This document shows positions 58,728-64,000 of a stretch of 64,000 nt of DNA, in pieces. The translations under genes and the position numbers were made by a program. The notes beneath the pieces are model-generated. The model saw only the letters and a program-made list of their open reading frames with translations, was not told where the DNA came from and did no database searches. Each line of letters starts with the position of its first letter. The stretch's first letter is position 1. The stretch covers positions 33,559,464 to 33,623,463 of the forward strand of contig NC_083582.1 in NCBI RefSeq assembly GCF_027579695.1, given 5' to 3'. This DNA is from Neoarius graeffei. Taxonomy: Eukaryota; Chordata; Actinopteri; Siluriformes; Ariidae.

Positions 58728-58818
58728 TATAGCAACAACAAAAATTGTAGGGGGGGGGCACTGTTGTTTATTTGCTCTCTGAGGGGGGGCTGACTCTCCC
58801 ACACTTTGAAAACCCCTG

Positions 58819-59396
58819 TGCTAGCGTTACGTTTGGAGAGATGCATGGACAAACTAATCCATAAGGATCAGACTGGTTTCATGAAAGGGCATCTAGCAGC
58901 AGACAAAATATTCGACGTCTAATTCATGAAACTCAACAGTTAAAGACTCCATGCGCGATATTGTCACTTGACGCCGAAAAGGCCTTTGACATGCTCGAAT
59001 GGCAGTATCTGTGGGCGGTCTTGGAGGGATTTGGCCTAGGGAGAGGGTTTGTCAACATGATTCGTGTTTTATATGCTAACCCTACCGCCATGGTATCCAC
59101 GAACAGTTTACACTCGAGCCCCTTTTCCATCTTTCGTGGGACTCGACAGGGATGCAGCCTCTCGCCAAGTTTATTTATTCTCTCGTTACAACCACTAGCC
59201 CAACATTTGAGGTAGAACCAGGTTATTGCCCCCATTCGGATTAAAACTTCGTTGCACGCCATATCGGCCTTCGCTGATGACGTACTTATCTACTTATCAG
59301 ATATCGAAAAGTCAATACCTTTGCTGCTAGCCACTTTTGAAGAGTTCAGGATGTTGTCCGGCTATAAGATCAACTGGACGAAGTCAACTCTAGCTG
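58819..59396 (+). pseudogene. L1-like ORF2: reverse transcriptase core
   Basis: Continues after the hAT duplication: HKDQTGFMKGHLAADKI (about 58860), [20 protein letters not shown] (58964), IFRGTRQGCSLSPSLFILSL (59130) and SAFADDVLIYLSD (59264), with the catalytic FADD intact. Frameshifts near 58915 and 59215 break the frame. GYKINWTKSTLAV is the last segment before the MITE. Confidence 0.88.
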
Positions 59397-59698
59397 TGTT
59401 CACACTTATACCGGTACGAAAGTGGTATAACTGTATCGATACAAAGTATACCGGTACAGTTTAGTGCATCTGTCCACACTAGCGAGAAATGTTTGTGGTT
59501 TTCTTTCATGGTAGTTGAAATGCGCGTGCGCAAAATGTTTCCGTGGTTACCGAGTAACTTCCTTCCGAGAATATGGCGGATGAAACAACATGTGTGTGCT
59601 TTTTGTTGTCAGTGTACAGACTGTATTTCTGGTGGTCATTTATTCAGTCAAATCGTATAAAACACGCGAGGCAGTTGAGAAAGAAACAAAGAAAACGA

Positions 59699-59795
59699 AT
59701 CTCCCTTTCTCCCCCCTCACTTTCTCCCTCTTCCCTTCTCTTCCCCTCCCTTTCTCTCCCTTTCCCCCCTTCCTCCTTTCTCCCTCCCTCCGCTC
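59699..59795. repeat. Polypyrimidine (CT-rich) tract
   Basis: CTCCC/TTTCT units, about 95 bp, almost no purines on the + strand. Confidence 0.9.
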
Positions 59796-59894
59796 CATGG
59801 TCGTTTTGAGCCATTTTGACGTTTTATTTACAGCTGGAAAGCACGTGCGTATTGTATTGTATTGTATGAATAACCCGGAAGAAGTGGGATATTT

Positions 59895-60074
59895 TTTTTT
59901 TTTAAAGATTTTTTTGGGGGGCTTTTTTCACCTTTATTGGATAGGACAGTGTAGTGACAGGAAATGAGCGGGAGAGAGACGGGGAGGGATCGGGAAATGA
60001 CCTCGGGTCGGAATCGAACCCGGGTCCCCGGATTTATGGTATGGTGCCTTAGCCACCTGAGCCACGACGCCCCC
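59895..60074 (-). mobile_element. Different tRNA-derived SINE with 15-bp duplication
   Basis: On the minus strand the head reads GGGGGCGTCGTGGCTCAGGT with A-box GTGGCTCAGGTGG and B-box GGGTTCGATTCC. The 3' part is CACTACACTGTCCTATCCAATAAAGG. It is flanked by AGAAGTGGGATATTT at 59880-59894 and 60075-60089. This is a separate family from the 370-bp SINE elsewhere in the window. Confidence 0.9.
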
Positions 60075-60289
60075 AGAAGTGGGATATTTGTATCGATACA
60101 GAACCGCTTCTTCTGTCCACACTACAGCGAAGCGCTACAGTACCGATACTGTACCGGTACGAAACCCATACATTTGTGGGTTTCGTACCGATACAGTTAT
60201 ACTGCTACAGTACCGGTATAGTTGCTAGTGTGGACAGGTGTTGCGGTACGAAAGTAGTTTCGTATCGGTACAAAATCCCTAGTGTGGAC

Positions 60290-61381
60290 AGGGTATCTGA
60301 TGCTCCTGAATGAATCCGCAAAAGCGGTAGTTTTGCCTTATGATATTTCCATTAATACAAGAATCACGTACTTGGGCATCCAGATTCAGCCTTCACTGCA
60401 TAATATAGTTCAAACAAATTATGAGAACATTTTTAAGGAGGTGGAATGTGACATAGCCATATGGACTAAATTACCAGCTTCACTGCAAACAAGGATTGCC
60501 TCCATCAAAACGAACGTGCTGCCTCGCCTCAACTTTGTTAGCATGATGATTCCGCTCCCTCCTCCGGCAGGATATTGGAAGAGAGTTGACTCCCTGCTAC
60601 GAAAATATATCTGGAATAGTGGACATCCCAAAATTAAATTCTCCACCTTACAGTGAGCAAAGGAAGAAGGTGGGCTGGCCTTCCCAAATTTTATGAGATA
60701 TCACCAGGCCTTTCAGCTACGCCCGCTTAAGACATGGCTTGACCGCTCCTCTCAGGTAGCCTGGAGAGATATAGAAGATGCACTAGTGCTTCCATACAAA
60801 CTTGAAGGGGTCTTATTTTCTGGACTAACTAGCAACCAATGTATATGTTACACTTTGGGCCTGTTATTACAAACTTGATAAGAAATTTTAAGGTGGTTGA
60901 GAAGAGTTTGGGGGGGGAATTGGAAATGGCATCTGAATACTCCACTGTGGGGGAACAAGAACATTATCTCCGGGAATAAGCCGTTTGAATCAGCATTATG
61001 GTCCTCAAAAGGGAGTGTACAATCTCGGAGATGTATTTGACCCAGGGGGTATGCTTAGCTTTCAGACACTGTGTTCTCTTTTTAATCTGCCAACAACTTC
61101 TCACTTTCTGTACCTCCAACTGCGGTCGGCTCTTCACGCCTGTGGTGTGCAGACTAACTCTAAGCTGCAGACACATCCTATTGTAGCCTGGCTATCCACA
61201 ACGAACACTAGAGGACTTGTATCAGTTGTGTATTCACGACTTCAAACACACACACACACACACAGAAAGAGCTACCCCTGGTCAAGGCATGGTCTAGAGA
61301 CTTGGCTGTTGCAGAGGAGGATATAAACTGGAAAAATGTCTGGGAGAACACATTGCACGCGTCCAAGAGCCCCAATCACCA
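60290..61381 (+). pseudogene. L1-like ORF2: thumb and C-terminal region
   Basis: LNESAKAVVLPYDISINTRI, TYLGIQIQPSLHNIV, LPRLNFVSMMIPLPPP, KYIWNSGHPKIKFSTLQ, a stop, GLAFPNFMRYHQAFQL and later VWENTLHASKSPNHH near 61340-61378. Several frameshifts and stops. It is interrupted after SPNHH by the I-group LINE and continues at 63786. Confidence 0.85.
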
Positions 61382-62212
61382 CAATCGGACATTTTATATC
61401 TGGACTTCGCAAAAGCTTTTGACTGTGTTGACCATACTATCCTGGTCGAAAAGCTGAAATGGTACGGTATCGATGGGTGTCCGCTAGAGTGGTTTCGAGA
61501 TTATCTTGGGGGAAGAACACAAAGAGTGGTAACTGACAGCGCGGTCTCTAAGCCTCTGCCCGTGACCTCCGGTGTGCCTCAGGGCAGCCTGGTCGGTCCT
61601 GTGCTTTTCACTATTTTTATCAACGATCTTCCCGAGGTCGTGGATAAAGAAACTGGAGTCGCTCTATATGCAGATGACACTAAACTTTTTCGCACTATCC
61701 TGACATCCGAAGACAGCGAGCAATTACAGCACGATCTAGCCAATGCCGAGGGGTGGAGTTGTGAATCGAACATGCAGTATAATGCCAACAAGTGCAGAAT
61801 ATTGACCATCACGCGGAAAAAAACTCCAATCATTCACAACTACTACCTGGGCAGCACATGCCTTCAACGAGTTAACGAAGAAAAAGACCTGGCCGTGGTT
61901 ATTTCAAGTAATTTAAAATGGGATTCGCACATCTGCTCAATAGTCAACAAGGCTAACCAGATGCTTGACTTTCTAAAAAGATCCTGTCCCTTGCTGACGG
62001 AAATTCAAGTGAGGAGGACTTTATATTTGTCGCTCGTCAAGTCACAGCTCTGTTACGCATCTGAAGTATGGTCCCCTGCTAGTGTCAACCTTAGAAGCCT
62101 GTTAGAGAGAGTCCAACGACGTGCAACGCGCTGGATACTACAACAGCGTATTGGGGATGCTACTTACCTCAGACAGACTCAGAAGCCTGCACTTGCTTCC
62201 TCTGACTTATGA
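61382..62212 (+). pseudogene. I-group LINE reverse transcriptase, partial
   Basis: One continuous frame of about 276 codons: LYLDFAKAFDCVDHTILVEK, VTSGVPQGSLVGPVLFTIFI, GVALYADDTKLFRTI (catalytic YADD intact), NANKCRILTITRKK, VISSNLKWDSHICSIVNKAN and LYLSLVKSQLCYASEVWSPA. The fingers and endonuclease are missing because of 5' truncation. The C-terminus shifts into another frame near 62180 (LHLLPLTYDREIRDLIFVYK) and continues to 62390. Confidence 0.9.
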
Positions 62213-62388
62213 TAGGGAGATTAGAGACTTAATCTTTGTATATAAATGCATTAATGGCCAAACAGATTTGAACATAAACCTCTACGTGTCTTTTGTAACT
62301 CATGACCGGTCTAGGGCCCAAAACCCGAAATTAATTTTAAAACCTACTCACTGCAGAACTTCAACTTACCAGGCCTCATTCTTCTATA

Positions 62389-63416
62389 GAGATCTTGCAG
62401 TCACGTGACCGGAAAGTACACAGCCGCCATTTTGTCGGTAAAAAACCACTGAATACTGCTGCACTCAGGTACAAAATGGGTCAATTTCAACCGACGGACT
62501 ACACGGCTCATTTTTCTAATGAACAGATAACTAGATACATGTCTAAAATAAACGAGCTACAGATTAGTGACCCTTATCGCTTACCGGATGGAGTTTTCAT
62601 GACCGTGTCAGTGGATATGGAACTGCCAGAGGTGGAATACCCAGACGTGTATAATTACCTCATTAACTTTCCCTTGCTGTTCAGTGGTGAAGCACTGCGT
62701 GGTTATAAATCTCTGGACAGTTATCTTTACAGAAATTCAGGATTTGTCAGCCCCCCTCAGATGTGGCATCTTGTAAACAAGAAAATAACAATCCTCATTG
62801 GACGGGTAAGTCACTTAAGTATTGAGTACTAGTACTGATACTAGATATATCAGTGGTATCTAGTATAGCACTGACCAGCACGATTATAGAATAGAATAAG
62901 GTAATTCCAGCTGTAATTCCAAATCGTCCGTCTTGTTTACCATGGATCTGGCGTTGGAGAGGTAGAGGCTTGGCAGTGGAGATTTGAGTGGCTGTTTTCT
63001 GAGCTTAGTCAACAGGCCGGCTCTGCCTGCAGCCTCGCTTTTGCTTCCTCTCCCGGCGCCGCCTCCTTCTCCTGCCAGACCCGATAACAATCCACGGAGA
63101 CCCCGCTGGTCTCGCTATCTCGTCCGGAATGTTGTGCATGCGATGGAAATCGCTACAAACCATCATTTTCTGCTGGAAACCAATGTCCAGTAAGTCCATA
63201 CGGTTGTAGTGGATATTGAAGTCCGGTACAGACGAACAACCCGCAAAAATACACACAAAAAACGTGCACAGGTAGGGAGAGCTTGTAGCCGCAGCCGTTG
63301 TAGTAGAATTGTATATAGTAGGGTTTTCCAGAAGAAAAGGTAGAAGTAGAAGCAGAAGACGGAAATATGGCATGTGTCACAATCTGGATCGGCTGTGACA
63401 TCACATGCAAGATCTC
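62389..63416 (+). mobile_element. ISL2EU-like DNA transposon 3 (YqaJ-protein-type exon)
   Basis: The left end GAGATCTTGCAGTCACGTGACC then GCCGCCATTTTGTCGG pairs with the inverted right end GAGATCTTGCATGTGATGTCAC. TATA flanks both ends (62385-62388 and 63417-63420). The TATA target, an end starting GA, TCACGTGAC about 10 bp in and GCCGCCATTTTG further in are shared with copies 1 and 2. It carries an exon at 62476-62805. Confidence 0.6.
62476..62805 (+). pseudogene. Exon of a SWIM/YqaJ-type transposon protein
   Basis: ATG at 62476 opens MGQFQPTDYTAHFSNEQITR, and a 110-codon frame runs to CGG|GTAAGT, a consensus splice donor (62805/62806). Internal segments YNYLINFPLLFSGEALRGYK, SLDSYLY and MWHLVNKKITILIGRV resemble the region just before the SWIM finger in fish transposon proteins that also carry a YqaJ-like nuclease. 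The family link is from memory. The downstream exons are missing. Confidence 0.55.
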
Positions 63417-63785
63417 TATAGGATTGTTAAACCATGGAACTATGTATGTAAATATTTTTCCCCCAGATAAATTCCGTAGCCTCCCTGTTTTCAAATCATC
63501 CCTGTACTTTTAATTACTGACCTCCACCTATAATACGGACTTTTCATGTACATGGTCTGTGTACCGTGACTGTGGTTGCCACAGATCAATTTAGTCTAAT
63601 TTTACTTGTATGATTTTTCTCTTTTATACCTTCGGGGAAACGCCTTGCATGGGTCGCCCGTTCGCGTTCTCCCCTTTGGGCTGACTTGCTTTATTATGTT
63701 TATTTTTTTTATGTTTATTTCTTTTTTTTAATGTTTATTTTGTAACAGTCCAATAAAGTTGGTAAAAAATAAAATAAAAATAAAA

Positions 63786-64000
63786 TGATTCACTATAAGT
63801 TGTGTCAGAAGGTCTATCTGACACCACTTTTGAGATTTTATATGAAGCTGTCGACCAGCCCAAACTGTGACTTGTGCTCCCTAAACACACCGGGAACATT
63901 TAAGCATATGGTATGGGACTGCCCAGAGGCTTATGGCTTTTGGAGGAAGGTAACACTGACTTTATCCAATATGATTGATAAACCGGTACCTCTGGAGCCG
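63786..64000 (+). pseudogene. L1-like ORF2 C-terminal zinc-knuckle region
   Basis: MIHYKLCQKVYLTPLLRFYM then SPNCDLCSLNTPGTFKHMVW and DCPEAYGFW: the CxxC...H...C knuckle at the end of L1 ORF2, collinear with SPNHH at 61378. It runs off the right edge. Confidence 0.88.

Larger units (their letters stand above)
57077..58818 (+). mobile_element. hAT transposon remnant
   Basis: The ends CAGGGCTTTTCAAAGTGTGGG and its inverse CCCACACTTTGAAAACCCCTG pair with one mismatch. The 8-bp duplication TGCTAGCG (57069-57076 and 58819-58826) is exact and diagnostic for hAT. It carries a short BED-type frame (57220-57432) and is enlarged by the ISL2EU-like element at 57521-58727. Confidence 0.95.
59397..60289 (-). 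mobile_element. MITE of the ACCGGTA family, copy 2, hosting a SINE
   Basis: Inverted relative to copy 1: GTGTTCACACTTATACCGGTACG opens it and GTACAAAATCCCTAGTGTGGACAG closes it. It shares the CCGAGAATATGGCGGATGAAAC segment and the TATCGATA/TACCGGTA motifs. A CT-rich tract (59699-59795) and a 180-bp SINE (59895-60074) lie inside. Confidence 0.8.
61382..63785 (+). mobile_element. 5'-truncated I-group LINE (Nimb/I-like)
   Basis: Begins within the reverse transcriptase (ILYLDFAKAFDCVDH), has a C-terminal NPKLILKPTHCRTSTY / FYR..RIVKPWNYVCKYF region, and a 3' UTR ending AATAAAGTTGGTAAAAAATAAAATAAAAATAAA. It is inserted in L1-like LINE 2 and is itself interrupted by the element at 62389-63416, between FYR and IVKPWN. 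Confidence 0.75.
55826..64000 (+). mobile_element. L1-like LINE 2, ORF2 split by three insertions
   Basis: ORF2 pieces are collinear: 55826-57076, 58819-59396, 60290-61381 and 63786-64000. The inserts are a hAT (57077-58818), a MITE (59397-60289) and an I-group LINE (about 61382-63785), each with its own nested passenger. It continues past the window edge. Confidence 0.88.

Noticed and set aside
63005-63494. 113-122 codon minus-strand frames with Leu/Arg runs
   Set aside because: They cross the right end of the DNA transposon into the LINE, with low complexity and no recognised motif.

Overview
This is vertebrate nuclear DNA, almost certainly from a teleost fish. The support is spliced animal genes with GT/AG introns, a kat7-tac4 gene pair, many tRNA-headed SINEs with GATGAGATG/GGATGGATG tails, Tc1-like transposons, and L2/CR1, L1, RTE and I-group LINEs. 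The repeat mix resembles what I would expect of a catfish, but that is a weak inference.

Two host genes are recognisable, arranged tail to tail. On the + strand, 34480-36302, six small coding exons spell a tachykinin precursor with two amidated FxGLM peptides (tac4-like). On the - strand, four exons between 50210 and 37172 encode the C-terminal half of the MYST histone acetyltransferase Kat7 (HBO1); its 5' exons lie beyond the right edge. KAT7 and TAC4 are also convergent neighbours on human chromosome 17, so this is conserved microsynteny. One further orphan exon candidate lies at 23303-23508 (-).

The rest is mostly mobile DNA, heavily nested. 1-34 kb: SINEs, four Tc1-like elements (one with a solo LTR inside it and itself inside a SINE), a 5'-truncated L2, and an RTE-type LINE with an uninterrupted 1056-codon ORF flanked by a 74-bp duplication. 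37-50 kb (kat7 introns): TTAA-type MITEs, SINEs, and a + strand L2/CR1-group LINE interrupted by an oppositely oriented L2 with an esterase ORF1, and by a THAP-encoding DNA transposon carrying a large palindrome. 51-64 kb (upstream kat7 intron or beyond): two L1-like LINEs cut up by DNA transposons, a hAT element, palindromic elements and a truncated I-group LINE.

The most interesting signal is a set of three DNA transposons (49199-49874, 57521-58727, 62389-63416). They share TATA-type target duplications and ends carrying TCACGTGAC and GCCGCCATTTTG motifs. Two carry a THAP exon. The third carries an exon resembling the N-terminal part of fish SWIM/YqaJ-type transposon proteins. They look like ISL2EU-type elements.

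All repeat-family names rest on reading the sequence and motifs, not on a database search. Element borders are exact where a target duplication is quoted and approximate otherwise.
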